Shown here: piece after piece, positions 22,516-34,555 of the stretch
Position numbering within the stretch: the stretch's first letter is position 1
How the letters are laid out: every line of letters begins with the position of its first letter
Assembly (NCBI GenBank): GCA_023078555.1
Contig: CM041199.1
Span: 372,001 to 436,000, forward strand
Reading direction: 5' to 3'
Length of the DNA: 64,000 nt
From: Ulva prolifera
Taxonomy: Eukaryota > Chlorophyta > Ulvophyceae > Ulvales > Ulvaceae
Made by a program: the position numbers and the translations under genes
Notes under the pieces: model-generated
Seen by the model: the letters and a program-made list of their open reading frames with translations, nothing else
Database searches by the model: none
Told to the model about the DNA's origin: nothing

Positions 22516-25500
22516 TTAGTAATCATCAGTACACACAGAATCATCATCCGAGCGCTGCCGCGCGGGCGTGGGAGTGCTCGTGGCAGGCGCGGATGGGATT
22601 GCAGCAAGGGCAGCAGCATGAGCCGCCCGAGCTGCGATCTCCTCCACTTCATCCATATGGGCCACAGCTTCAAACAAGTTGTCCACTGCTGCATCTGCAG
22701 CATCTAGGGCAGTCCTTGGTAGCTTCTCGTGCGGCAAAAGGTGCATGTTCATCCGTGTATGGACAAGCTGTGATATCCTCCCTCTACCCACAGCAACTTG
22801 CGTTTTCTTCAGAACCTCTCCAAATTCGTTCCATACTCGCTGAGCAGCACATCGAGTTGGCCTTGCTGAAAGAAGCCGCATCGCTAGTAGTCGTAGCCAC
22901 ACTGGCTCCGGCACTTGCATATGCCAGAAGGCCATGGGCGATGTTCCCATTACACAGCTACTCAAAGCCTCATCGGCAATTTTGAGCTTTTTAGTTGAGA
23001 TCTTGGGATGCACGCCTATGAAAGCACGCAGGTGCGTCCCTAACACCAGGATTTTGGCCTCTTGCAACGGCATGCCCTGTTGAATCTTGCTCTGCATGTG
23101 ATCTGGCAGTGTCTGACTGGACATCAGTGTGGTCCAAACCATGCATACAGTTCTGAGTAAGACCCTGTTTCACACCTGAACGATCTTATCATCTGCAGGT
23201 ACATCCACATCTGCATATTTGGTGACCACCTTCAGAGCGCGCTGAATAGCATCTGTGGCACCAATGTTGTTCAGCTCAGCTGAGCCAACCAACGCATGCT
23301 CTGACTGCACAAACTCTCGCACATGTTGCCGCGCATCAATGAGCAGTGCTGCGTACAGTTCATCTGTCATGCCTGTGCGCATTCGATCTGTCCAGGACAT
23401 TTGGAAGACTGCCAGATCTATACTGTTGGCCAGTAACTCAGGAAAAGACTCCTCTGTTAGGGCCTTCACATGATCATTGATGCTTAAGTAAGCCAAGGCG
23501 GCATCAGACAGAAATGCACAGCCCTTACTGACCTCGGTTATACACGTGACTATAATGCCGTTTAGTTGCACATATGCGTCCACACATGCCCAAAACGTTT
23601 TGCTGGTAATACTCAGGTAGATTGCTGCGAACTTTGGATGGGCGAGCAGAACTTCTGGCACCATGGCCATGCCGATGTCCTCTGTTTGATTGCTGCCTAG
23701 CAGTGATGCCATTTCGTCATCGCCTGATGTATTGCACACACTACTGCAAGACACAGTTGCCGCTCGCAAAAATTCGGGGTCGTTGCAGGCCAGCTGCAAA
23801 GCTACTTTAGCCTGTTGTAGGCTGACGCACATAGCGCTTAAGGCATGAAATTGATTTATTGCAGGCACTTCAGTGCAGAGCTTGGCACCACCATGCCTGC
23901 AACAACAACAGGATTGAGTAGGTGCCCATGAAACACTGCAAGGAGGGTGTAGATGTTAGCCTGGTTGTGTACTAAATGCATTATTTTTGTATTATTATCA
24001 GGAACATAACAGCACGCTGTGAATCAAGTTCATGGGAGCACAGGTGCGCACGTTGAGAGCAGCATATTCAGAGGTCCAGACTGAAAGGTAGAGGCAATCA
24101 AATAAGCGCGTCCCAGGGTGTACTTGATGGCGTCAACTTTCACCTGATCCGCCATGAAATGTGCCATATTTTGCGCAAAGCAGGGTACATGAAAACAGCG
24201 GTGAAAAAGCCTATAGTTCTGAGACAGGAAGGTGACCGTGGCCAACATGTTGTGTGTAGTTCCAGTGGTGATAGCAGCAACTTTTCCCACAGGGATGTTA
24301 TTGTCATGAGCACATAAGTCTGACCTGATGCCCAAGGAAGCAAGAGCAGACTTGTGCATCTCTGTGCTCTGGTTTTCTATGCTCACTTCACCCTGATCAA
24401 CGTCAAAGCAGCCAATAAAGAGGCTCTCATCTTGCCCTGTGCTGCTCAGAGCATAGTAGTGCCGGCTGCCGCATGACCAGGCATCGATTTCCATGCCGAA
24501 AAAGTTGTGAAAACGGAGGCGGTTTGCAACCTCTCCTGTCGTGGTCTGGGACAATTGTGTCACCTGTTGGAAAAAAGCATCACGATTGGGGACTTGAAAT
24601 GCACCGCGGGACACGGTCTCCACAAAGTATTTGAACTCTTCACCGTGAATAAATGACAGCGGCACGTTGTGGCATACGCATGCGCGCACAAGCAGCTTGG
24701 AAGCTTCTCCTAGTTGTGCATCGTTGCGTACATGTTCAGCGGTAGCGTCTGTGTTTGAACTGATCTGCACTGCGACACACACACAAATCACATGTGCATG
24801 TGGCGAGGCGACCTTGGATACGTACACAAAACCAAGCCAAAACAAATACTGCGGAGAGCACGTGCCTTCGCTTTCCTTGCAATCTTTGATTTCATTTCCT
24901 GTAGATGCCTCTGCACTATCTCTGAGCGATAGGTTTCTGTTTCAGCAAATTCCTTGCAAGAGGATAGCAAATGGTCCTTGTAGCGCGTGGTGGGATTGAA
25001 GCTGCGCTCGCCTTTGCAGTGTTTACACTTCATCTTTGCGTTGCGTTGCTTCAAGGTCGGGATCAACTCCATTGTCACCTTGTGACCCAACTGTTCATCC
25101 ACCGGAGCCCATTCTGAATGGTACCAAGAAAGCTCAGTCTTCATGGTTGTGCTGCGGATACTTGTTGGTTGACACACTTCCTGCGATCCTGTGAGGTTTA
25201 CGGCGACAAGGCCCTCGGACGACCTTGATTTTTTCTGCTTGTGAGAGGACCTGTGATCCGCGACAGCGCTGACTGGGCGTTTTTGCTTTGACTGCGGCGC
25301 AACAAAGTCATGCGAGTCCGTGACTTTAACATCCTGCGATTCTTGTACGACGGATAATGGCAAACTGGTCGCGTTGATGGCTTTCGCAACAATAATGTGC
25401 GGAGTGCCGGCTCGCGAAAGCATGACTATGCAGTTACTCAACGTAGCTGCCCCACACCATGGACATTTGGCTGAGTGATTCACTCAATTACCGTTATTGG

Positions 25501-25755
25501 CGCTGATGCAAGATAGAAGGCGACGCTTGGCCCGGGTAACATCCCGCGATGAGCTAACGTCATTGCTGTCAACTCCGATCGCGATGAGCTTACCGCCACA
25601 TGGCAGTCTGCATATGTAAACTTCTCAATTTGAACTGTAGCAGCCGATATCAAGCTTTCCTGAGAGACAGCATTGGTATGCGCCGGGGCAGCCCGTTTCG
25701 CGCTGGCATCACTGCCTGCAAGAAGGCCTGCATGTAATTTGGTCCAGGAGCCCAT
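22516..25755 (-). CDS. hAT-transposase-like gene with BED-type zinc finger
   Basis: Four or more long open segments on the minus strand follow one another in hAT order. A leading segment begins at an ATG (25755, MGSWTKLHAGLL) and its link to the next is unresolved. Next comes a BED-type finger (MKCKHCKG...HLLSSC, about 25035-24950), then an RNase-H-like core (about 24780-24030: FFGMEIDAWSCGSRHYYALS, ITTGTTHNMLATVTFL, FHVPCFAQNMAHFMADQ). A helical insertion domain follows (23868-23170), then a C-terminal dimerisation block (MRLLSARPTRCAAQRVWNEF). The second catalytic Asp, normally in a DNASN-like motif, reads Gly in ITTGTTHNM, so transposase chemistry is probably lost. No flanking inverted repeats were found. 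Long open exons without catalysis suggest a domesticated gene or a slowly decaying copy. Splice sites are only approximate. Confidence 0.65.
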
Positions 25756-26551
25756 AATACGACCTTCTTTGAAAGTTGACTGGACGCAAGAAAGCCATCA
25801 GTCCACGCACAGCAGAATTGCCGTACTCTTTCTTCACCCGTGGCATTGGGAATCGAAGGTTTGCTGCTTGGCGCTACACTCTGTCAGCATGACCGCCGGA
25901 CTGCCAGGCGAGTGCAGTCGGTTTTTTGTCGTCGAGACTCTGAGAATACGCACCCCGTGCAAACTCATCGATTGATGCAAGGCAGTTCTGAATGGCCAGA
26001 TTGGGACCAGGGAATCGCAGCCTCATTGCTGCTCATTCCGCATGCATTTGCTCGACAGCTGCCATTTCGTCGAATCAACGTCGCGAAGGTCGATCTCGCA
26101 TAGTGTCGCTGTCACTCTGGTGTCGCGCCTTTGTAAGTAGAGTTTCCTGCAGATGGGATGCCGCCGCTCCCGAGCTCTCGTCGCGCGGCCCGCGGCAACC
26201 TGTGCTGATCCCAAACGTGTGTTGGAGCCGCGTTCTAATTAGCTGTCTTAATTGAGTTTCGTACCCTTGGCGTCTTTTCAGTCAGTGATGCATTTCTTGG
26301 TGACGTGACGCCACATGGGTGCCTCTATCGTCTACTGCCAGCGAATGTGCTCTAGCAGACGAATCCCCGTGAATGAATTCCTGGGCCGTAGTTGCGACTC
26401 GTGTGAACCGCGGTTCTGAAGGTGTCTAGAATCTTGCAGAATATCGTGCCAGATGGGCGCCAGTGCTTACGAGCCCCCGGTTGTGTCATCTCGAGGCAGT
26501 GGTGTGCTCTCGTGCTGTTTTTTGCCTGAATGGCACTGATCTTGCAAGCCT
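25756..26551. other. Intergenic, nothing recognised
   Basis: Divergent spacing between the minus transposase-like gene and the plus low-complexity gene. No exon or repeat was identified. Confidence 0.4.
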
Positions 26552-28000
26552 ATGGTGGAGGCGTATCATCCTCAAGCGAGTCCCCATATCTTTGATGGTG
26601 CTCTTCTGCATGACCATCTGATCATGCAGGAGAGGGGGGCTGGACATGTCGCGGGGGCATTCATGCTGTCATCCGGCGCCTGTCCGATGCTCCAGACGGC
26701 AAGTCAAAGATTGCTGTGTCAGCCAATGGCGTCTCTCCACAACTTCGGACTTCTGGAAATGGGCTGCTGCATCAAATTTCCGAAGCCTCCAATGGAACCA
26801 GGTCACGGACAATTCACGCCAGCATATTTAAGCCTGACACGCAGTCAAAGAGCAGGCCCAGTGCACACGCAGCTGATTGGCAGTACACGGACTCGCACCC
26901 CGATTGGTCCTGTTCTATGACCCGCGTTGAGCATACCCCTCAGCCACGTTCGAACATTTATGATGCTTCCAGCTCACAGGAAGCGCCGGCAAAGATTGGA
27001 CTAGCAGTGCAGACAGGTGTGGTCACAAAGGGGGTCAGAGCTACGTTGCCTCCCATGTTAGAAATCGCCTCAGCAAAAGCGCCAGCAGTCAGCAACGGCC
27101 CGGTAAAAAGTGGACCCACAGGAGCTGCAGCACAGTCTGCTGTGTCCCGGAACAATGAAACTTCTGCTGGTACGACATCTGTTTCACGAGCATTCTACCA
27201 AACTTCATATGCTAGGAATTAAAAGCAACTATCATTACTGCAGTGCAGGTAGAAGTCTGTCTGCGCCAATGCTACCGATGACACAGCCCGTCCGCAGACG
27301 AGACACGATCTTCGCTGCTGCTATCCAAACAAACAGAACTTCTCCAAGACAGCGCAAGCAGCCTGTATCTGATGAGCATTTGCAACAGCTGAAATCCCCT
27401 CCATTCTTTGGCTGGCAGCATAGTGACTGCCATTCAACTCTCCCATCATCGATGAAGTCTTCACCAGGGAAGGATGCTGCGACACAAGCTCCCCACTCTC
27501 AGTCGGCACAGCACAGGCATGTCCGAGGGCAGACTGCACACTCGTCATCCAGTGTGCAACTAGTGCGCCAATCCAGCAGCCCCTGGAGTACTGCAGTCGA
27601 GGGTCGCTGTGTGAAATCAGCCAGTGACACCACATGGAAAGGGAAACGAGCCATGCCGCCGACCATCTCGCCAACAAATCAGCCAGATGATCTGCGCACA
27701 TCTGCTCAGGAGCGGCCAGAGCTTCCAAGCGCTCGGGCACAATTTCCTGTGGCTCCCAGAAGTAGGTCTACCATCGGTACAGCAGCAACAATCTCGGCAG
27801 ATTCTGCAGGGCACATGGGTGCAGCTCAGGCAGGGAAGCATGCTACAGGTTCAAGTGTCAGCCAGAAAGGGTCATCCACTTCCTTGCACGAACTCAGCAT
27901 GGATGTTCGCAGCGGTGACCTCGAAGCCACGTCCGCTCTCCGACATACAACCCCCATGGCGGCTGCCAGGGGCCCCCTGTCACCATGGTCACAGGGTGAC
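26552..28000 (+). CDS. Hypothetical Ser/Thr/Pro/Gln-rich protein, truncated by the assembly gap
   Basis: Two open segments join across a 79-base GT-AG intron (27170-27248) with matching phase. The first reads about 26690-27169 and the second 27249 to the gap. The product is low-complexity and rich in S, T, P, Q and R (for example PRQRKQPVSDEHLQQLKS and GQTAHSSSSVQLVRQSSSP), as in intrinsically disordered proteins. No domain is recognised. The start is unresolved: an ATG at 26552 opens a different frame, so another 5' exon is likely. The end is lost in the run of N. Confidence 0.4.
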
Positions 28001-28100
28001 NNNNNNNNNNNNNNNNNNNNNNNNNNNNNNNNNNNNNNNNNNNNNNNNNNNNNNNNNNNNNNNNNNNNNNNNNNNNNNNNNNNNNNNNNNNNNNNNNNNN
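28001..28100. other. Assembly gap (100 N)
   Basis: Exactly 100 unknown bases, a conventional scaffold gap of unknown true size. Confidence 1.
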
Positions 28101-28444
28101 TCGGGTGGAGATTATGCGAAGGTGCTTTTGTGTGCCTTCTGCATGCATTGTCCGCATTTGTGGGCGGCGTGAAATGCCTAGTCTCGTTAACGTATCTCGT
28201 GTCAGGTTTCTGAGTTCTGGATGCTTTCAGTCTCAGTCGGTCTCGCTCTAGAGGAGTGAATACTAGGGAATTTGCGACCTGGTGTCGGTGTTGATTGCTT
28301 GACTCACGTAGGCGTCTGGTGAGGCCCTTCGGCAAAGCCGAAACATGTTATGCCGGTCCGTGATCGTCATGTAATTTAGCATCAACCAGTAAACTTTCTA
28401 CCTCAGTTGGTACACTGGACAACACAGCTGCTTCTCACGACAGA
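28101..28444. other. Unassigned sequence after the gap
   Basis: No recognisable exon. It may contain the 3' end of the low-complexity gene. Confidence 0.4.
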
Positions 28445-28996
28445 TCATGCATACATCACTGCTTGGACCGAGGGTACCATGACATGACCTTGCCCTCTCA
28501 GCAACACACAGAAAGCCTCAGAACCTATACAGCCCCGAAATCCATGTAATCTGGATCGCATCTGGCACGTCAGAGGGAAGTTTGGCCCATCCCTGCACAA
28601 CCAAGGTGCCGGCCGGCATACATGGCCATTGGTTGCCCGGGTCACAATTTTCAGCAGGTTCTGGCATGCACACCGAGGAGCCGTCGCTGCCTGTATGACA
28701 CAGTCCACACTACGACGAGTGGCCACACCTAACGCCCATTGCAGGTTTTCACTCGACGCATGCTTGGTGTCCAGTGAAGCCAGTCCACCTTTACACAGCT
28801 TCATCCTGGTCCGCGATCGATCTGATCTCCCGCAATTGGGGACCAGATCGAACGCGGACCCTTGACCCCGTTTTCATTACCACAAACCGGCAGCGAGCAT
28901 CTGTCTCGGCCAGCGACCATCACAGCCATGCCAATAGTACGGTCTTGCTGCAGCGGAAGCAGAATGCCGCCATGTTGAACTCCATATCCAATCCCA

Positions 28997-30893
28997 TCAT
29001 TCAGAATTCGACAACATCGGCATGGTTGCAGCAGCCCAGTGTACTGATCCATCACAACTCACATCTGCTGCATTCTGCCCAACGCTGCAGTCATCCAAAG
29101 CCACACGAGCCTCGGCCTGGGGCGTAGTATCGCAAGGCACAACCTGACTGAGCTTCCCACGAGCTATTGCTTGCCCTCGGCCAGCAGCTGCGGGCTTCTG
29201 CTTTCTGTTCCGGGGGCGTTGGGCAACCGCCTGGCAGCTGACCGCACAGCATCCTGTGCCTGCAAGCTGCACACCCGCGCCCACGTGGACTCGGGCACCA
29301 GCATCATGAAGAGCACATGAGAAATCGCAAGCACCGTGGTGCCGATGCACATGTAGGCATACCGCCGCATCTCTGCCTGACTAAATGTTGGCGTCTTGCC
29401 GGTGGCTTCGATCAGGCTGTACTCGTCCATGCCACTGAAGACGAAGAACAGGATTGCGGCCACCGTTGACACCTCACACGTCATCTTGATGATGTTAGCC
29501 CGGAACTGCTTCACGGCTAGGGGCAGGTGCGGAGCAATTGCGCCGAGAGCCTGCACCTGCACAGAAAGCAGGGGCTGACTCGGAGTTCAAGGCCAGTGGA
29601 GTTGCTGCCTCCGGAGCAAATCCGGTGTTGCTCCCCGTTCGGGATATGCCCCCGTGGCAGCAATACCACGGGCCTGACCGGACCGGCAATCAGAGATCAA
29701 TGTGACCACTTTTTCTATAGCAGATTGATGTTGTATTTGGAAAATCTGCGAATTGACAGATTGCAACACAATGATGCATCTGGACTGTGCCCAGACCGGT
29801 GTGTGATGCAGAAGCAGGCGCCAAACACCTCAAGAGTACATGGAAACGCACTTCGATCGCTTCAGTGATGTAGTCAATAGCAGATGCCACGATGATGGTG
29901 CTGGCTACAAGCACGTGAGGGAGGCAAGTTATTCCACCACGATATGGGCAGTGCCCGGATTGTGCCGAGTTCACCATGCGAGCACCAAAGACAACGTCTG
30001 CCCGTGCCTCCTCGAGGCGTGTGCCGAGCAAAATGTACACAGCAGGACTTGCACCACTGATCCCGTAGGGCGGGGATTGTGAACGAAGAGCACAAGCTCT
30101 GAAATGATCATCCCTGGGACCTGCAGTGCATGGAACAGTACAGTGTATCCGGATGTTCTAGCCTCTATGTGCTTTTTCGATTGACGAGTGCAGCATTGGC
30201 AGCCTGCTCACATTGTGCAACGCAATTCGAAAACACTGGATTTCGCACCTGGAAAAAGCCTGCTAGAGTGGCCAGGCTGACATCTCCAAATGGCAGCCAT
30301 GCATTAAACAGGTTGGCCGTTCCCGACAACATCATTCCGAAAATGGTGCACAGAATTGCAAGCGGCATTATGGTCTTACACCAGAATCGCGTCACGAACT
30401 GCTTCATGATCTTGGCTTCCGAGAACCGGAGGAAGAACGGTGCCCAAAAGATATTGAGACTGTAGACGACCAGCACGAAGTACCAGTATGGATGCCAGTT
30501 GGTCCCCCAACCATAAATACATGCCTACAGGCACCATAGACATACGTCAGTGGAACCTTACAACATACTTTGCATGGTCAGGAACATTTCAGGCTGAAGC
30601 CTTGTGAGTCTGCAACGCACCAGCATTCCTGCCACCATCGATGGGAAGCAAAGAGCCAGGAAGAGGACAAACCATGGGTTTGAATGCCTTTCCGCAAGCA
30701 GCTCTGCCGTCGTGTGCAGTTTCTCCATAATCCATCTGAGCCATGCCGCGTACACGGACGCGCGAGCAGCAAAGTGGTCCTGTTGTATGTCTGTAGCTGC
30801 TGATGAAGCGGCAGCCTTGGCCAGATCAGCGTCGTCGGCCAGATTCTGACCTTCCACCACCTCCATATTGCTGGAGATATCGCTGGTGTGCAT
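28997..30893 (-). pseudogene. Polytopic membrane protein, duplicated copy with frameshifts
   Basis: All four exons of the intact copy at 36362-38248 are recognisable: 30893-30621, 30524-30249, 30120-29852 and 29556-28997. All splice dinucleotides are kept. Exons 1 and 2 have the same length as in the intact copy and are open. Exon 3 is one base short (269 instead of 270), which shifts the frame after FVHNPRPTGSV. Exon 4 shifts again after RRLPNAPG, so the conserved tail (QKPAAAGRGQ...) appears in another frame. Either this copy has decayed since the duplication, or the assembly has two single-base errors. The first is more likely because the changes are specific to this copy. Confidence 0.75.
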
Positions 30894-31399
30894 ACACCTG
30901 TTCTGATTTTGTTCTGGCGGGTCGCATCAGTACCGAGTCAGTCGTGTACCGAGTGAGTTGTGTCAAGAGCAAATGACACGCATAAATTGATGGCCATTAT
31001 CTCATGTCTTATTTATTTGAGCACAGCAGGACCTCAAGTTTCTGACGATTGGCTCGCCATCGGCAAGCAGCGATACCGAGGAACATGCGCAATCCCGGAA
31101 ATGCATCGATGATATGTTTTACACACTCCGTTGGGGCTTTCCCATGTCGCATTACCTGGGTCGCGATCGATCGGTACAAAGCTCTTCAACATCGAGGTCA
31201 GTGGCCGCGTGTGGTTTCAAGGACAAACCGCTAGCAGCGCTGCAGCCGATACTGTAAAGTGGGGACGTTTACATTCTTTGTTTCCTTGTGACTCGGCATC
31301 TCGCATACTTTGAGCTTAAATAATGTGCCCCGTGCAGGAACGAATGTCCATGTCTCGCGTTTAACGTTTCGGGTGTTGCAAGTGAGTGTTGCATGCGCA

Positions 31400-31432
31400 C
31401 CATGCATGGCGGTGCGGCACCGCCATGCATGG
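31400..31432. repeat. 33-bp perfect palindrome (16+1+16)
   Basis: CCATGCATGGCGGTGC, one G, then its exact reverse complement. It lies in a roughly 70-base stretch with repeated GTGTTGCA that the right duplication copy (about 38.72 kb) lacks. Confidence 0.95.
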
Positions 31433-32250
31433 GTGTTGCAAGTGTTGCACTGCCATGGATGGGAAACGACAAATTGCAGCCTAATCAGTGATCACGTATC
31501 GGATCGGCGGCAGCATGGCAACGAATCACACTGACATCTGCGATGCTCTGTTCGGAGCGATCAGACCTTCAGCTGCTCCTGTCAGCACACAAGACGGTTC
31601 CAGTGGCATCATGGTGCAGATGAACTGTCTGCCATCGGGAGGACTCCCGCAGCCACTGCCCATGTGTGGCTACACGGGTGCAGCCTGCACCGAAGTCCTC
31701 GGATTCATGCAGTAGTACCGCCCTGACCTGCCCAGGGGTGCCGCCGGGTACATGAGCTATAGCTATGCCTCAGTGTAGCTGTCTCGTTGTTGTTGTTTCC
31801 CCGAATCCCGCGTGTAACTTGAGAAGCCCGAATACCCGTCCCCGTGCCTGTCCACCCGTGTCTGTCTGTCTGTTCCTGTTCTTACCCCTGCTGTCCAGCA
31901 GAGGCATATAGGCATATATACAGTGCGCATCTCGCCATGGGCCATTCACCGGTGGCGACTGTGTGCGGTATCGAAGCAGGAGGAACAACACGATGCGCAT
32001 ATTTTGTTGAAATTTCAGTGCACAGCACTGTGCAGCCCGGACATCTCGCTCTGCCGCTTTCACTCAGACGCGGCACGACAGATAGCATGGACATATATGA
32101 CGCCTGCTACGGCGTGACGCCTGCGATGCTACCTGCCTTCACAGTTGTGCCATTGTACCCGCCGTGGCTTCAAGTGGTCACCGGCCACATGCATGACGTG
32201 GGGGTGTACACATACCTTGGCCAAACGAGCAGATCAGCTCCTGTGTGGAG

Positions 32251-32433
32251 TCATCGCGCCGAAGACTCCGAGGGCGCAGTCTGGAGAGTGGCCTCGGTGC
32301 CGACGCAGCTGCCGAAGCTGAGCCAAGGCGGGGGCAGCTCGGTCGTGGCGTTCCCCCGGGCCGGCGCCTCCGGCAGTGTCTCGAAGTCGCCGTCCGCAAA
32401 GCCGAGCTGGCGGCAGAGAGTCACCGCGGACGC
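32251..32433 (-). pseudogene. SRCR-domain fragment 1 (C-terminal half)
   Basis: After a CAAGTGCAG acceptor the minus strand reads ASAVTLCRQLGFADGDFETL, then WLSFGSCVGTEATLQTA. This is the CRQLGF and (C)xGxExxLxxC core of a scavenger receptor cysteine-rich domain, with the last Cys missing. SRCR domains are extracellular protein-binding modules, and green algae are known to carry many. No N-terminal half is found directly upstream. It could be an exon of a larger minus-strand SRCR gene with the fragments at 33.5-34.4 kb, or a relic. Confidence 0.65.
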
Positions 32434-32936
32434 CTGCACTTGCACATGTAGGTCGCACCTCAGCTGCTCTCTGCCGTGGTACAGATTCATAAGAGGGCAG
32501 AACCGCATCCGCTAATGCACGGCAGTATAGAATTGCACAGCATTGTGCAGTGCAATGGACATATGCGGTTGACGTGCCATGGCAGGGTCAGTTAGTAAAG
32601 TAATTGCAAGTCTGGTTTTAGTGAGTCGTTTCATGAAGAGGACATTGGCAAGTCCGAATGATCAATGCTCGAGCGCGACCATACAATGCAGGGGTAAATC
32701 ACCCGGAAGCCAACTCACAGGGCCTCCTCCTGTGTTCAGCGTCGTGGTCACGTACGGCTGTTTCGGTTCCTCAAAGCGTGCACAGAATCGCACCCACGAC
32801 CTCCTGAAAAGGAGGGGGTATACTATAGCATTCATATGCCGGTGGTGGCAGGGCGTCCCAAAACGCCCTCATACATAGATACACTTGTGCAGCGGCTATC
32901 CAAGAAATCGGCATACATAAACAAATATATACATAC

Positions 32937-33420
32937 ATGTGGGGGGGAGATGACCAGGGTGATGCTGGGCCTGGGGCCACGGCCGCGCAACAGGGTGGGC
33001 TGCATGAGGTGCTCACAGAGATGGCCCGGAGGATGGTACGGGACATCATGTTTGCGCCGCCTGATCGCATGTCATGCATGGGGGATGCGCCGGTTAACAA
33101 CGTTGTGAACCCCTCTGCGGGTGCCGATTGCAGCGCAGCGGCCGGGCAGGATGGGTCCGCTGCGGTGGGGCGAGATGTGCAGAAATGCAATGCATATCTT
33201 GCGTAAGACCCCGGTGCATATGGTTTTATGTCGTTATCGCAGGAGACGCATCGTTGGTTGGGGCGGCCTGCTATGGCACGTTTGGAACAGATAGCTGAGG
33301 TTGCGTCTCGGTGTGGGGAGGTGGACCATGGTGTAGTTGTTGCGGATGCTTTGCGCCGGGTGAGTGTCGCTTTGTGCGAAGGGAATGCTCTTGCGCGCCA
33401 TACGGGGCTTCAACGCTGGC
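32937..33420 (+). mobile_element. Decayed reverse-transcriptase tail (non-LTR type)
   Basis: Reads MSLSQETHRWLGRPAMARLE followed by VVADALRRVSVALCEGNALA. This resembles PLSHETYGRVGPAAFAFL and ENAMRDISTTLC in the non-LTR element at 39.4-41.0 kb. From memory of algal LINE-type proteins, this block lies C-terminal to the reverse transcriptase domain. The upstream piece (DVQKCNAYLA) is interrupted by a stop, so this is a short old fragment. Confidence 0.5.
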
Positions 33421-33473
33421 AGGTGTCGCCGGTAAAGCTGCGGTGCGCGCACCGCCCGGCCTGGCGCCATCAA

Positions 33474-33746
33474 TCATTGAATAGGGTTGAAATGGATTCT
33501 GTGAATCGGTAGCATGCCCGGCCTCTGTCCTTTGCAAGTACATACACGCATGCGCGTGAATGTACCCATGAACAGGTATGCATCCAAGAGCTGGCACACC
33601 TTTGACCACAAATCCTCATAGCCATAGTCCATGTGCACATCGTCGCACAGGGTGCCCCAGGCTGCGGCATGGAAGATCTCCGGCACCCCTATCGTGGTGT
33701 CGCCTCGCTCCTCCGTGCCCACAAGCCGCACAGCCCTCTCAGTGCC
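33474..33746 (-). pseudogene. SRCR-domain fragment 2 (N-terminal half)
   Basis: The minus strand reads AVRLVGTEERGDTTIG, then WGTLCDDVHMDYGYEDLW and KVCQLLDAY. This matches the SRCR pattern VRLVGG..., WGTVCDDGW..., A.VVCRQLGF. It runs out of similarity after the CQLLDA point, where an intron or truncation must follow. It is probably part of the same locus as the fragments on either side. Confidence 0.7.
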
Positions 33747-34019
33747 CCCTGCACACACAGCTGCCTCTGGCCACGTCACCCTCTGACACCTCAACCCGAG
33801 CTGCTGCACACAACCAAGATATACGAACTGCATGTGACTTAATTCACCTTGCTTGACCCGAAATCATCCTCACAGCGATGCCACAGTGCGGTAGTGCTGG
33901 CCCAGGCAGTGTGCATGCATGTATACCATGCATTGGTGCACATCTTGGCCGCAGGCGTGCGGCACATGCCGATACTCTATGCATGGGACGCGCACCTGCC
34001 GCCGGCTGCACGACTCGGA

Positions 34020-34412
34020 CACACGCCAGCACAAGCCCGCCGTCGGTGGCATCGAAGCACCCACCCCCAGTTCTAGAGCTGCCGACATGGGCTGCCGTCG
34101 ACACCCCTGGGCCACCCTCCATGCTGAGGCACTCCAGCAGCACCGCCTCTGTGCCGTTGCAGCGGGGCTGAGTCACAGCAACCTCAGGGTACACCGCGCG
34201 GCCCCGGGGATCGCGAGCCGCGCCGGCAGCTGCGGCAGTGGTGTCCACGCGTGCCGGCGCCGAAGCCGGGCAGGCGGCGGCGGCGTCGGCGGCCGTCGCA
34301 TGAAGCCGTCGCGGCACACCTGCCCACGCGAGCCCTCCAAAAAGACCTCGAGGCGGGCGAGCTGCCAGTTGCAATTGGCGACTGCGGTTTCGTCCACCAG
34401 GCGGACATCCCC
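34020..34412 (-). pseudogene. SRCR-domain fragment 3, frame-disrupted
   Basis: The first half reads GDVRLVDETAVANCNW and LARLEVFLEGSRGQVCRDGF in one frame. The second half (DAAAACPASAP, RCNGTEAVLLECL, GGLVLACV) reads in another, and a third frame briefly gives GFGAGTRG. The shift falls in a GCC/CCG-rich tract near 34.27-34.29 kb, so slippage in the genome or a sequencing error are both possible. Most SRCR cysteines are present. Confidence 0.65.
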
Positions 34413-34555
34413 CTCCGCTGCACGCGTACGCATGGACGAGCGGTGGGTCGGCGCCATCACTACTGACAGCAATACTGCTGCGCATGCGTGTGTGACATCA
34501 GCGCCGAGCTAGCCCCGACTGCGCAAATGATTGACATCTGGCACCATGCCTCATG

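Larger units (their letters stand above)
28445..32050 (+). repeat. Segmental duplication, left copy
   Basis: Aligns collinearly with about 35752-39010 in the same orientation. Matches start at CATGCATACATCACTGC and fade after TGGCGACTGTGTGCGGTA. The unit carries a membrane protein gene plus upstream and downstream DNA. This copy has extra sequence near 31.39-31.46 kb and 31.5-31.97 kb, while the right copy has an extra stretch near 35.82-35.88 kb. Confidence 0.9.

Noticed and set aside
31488-32515. Plus-strand open frames in the left duplication copy
   Set aside because: The matching region of the right copy does not keep the frame, and no domain is recognised.
32579-32830. Possible promoter (GGTATACTATAGC) after the first SRCR fragment
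   Set aside because: A single TATA-like string with no gene clearly downstream is not enough support.
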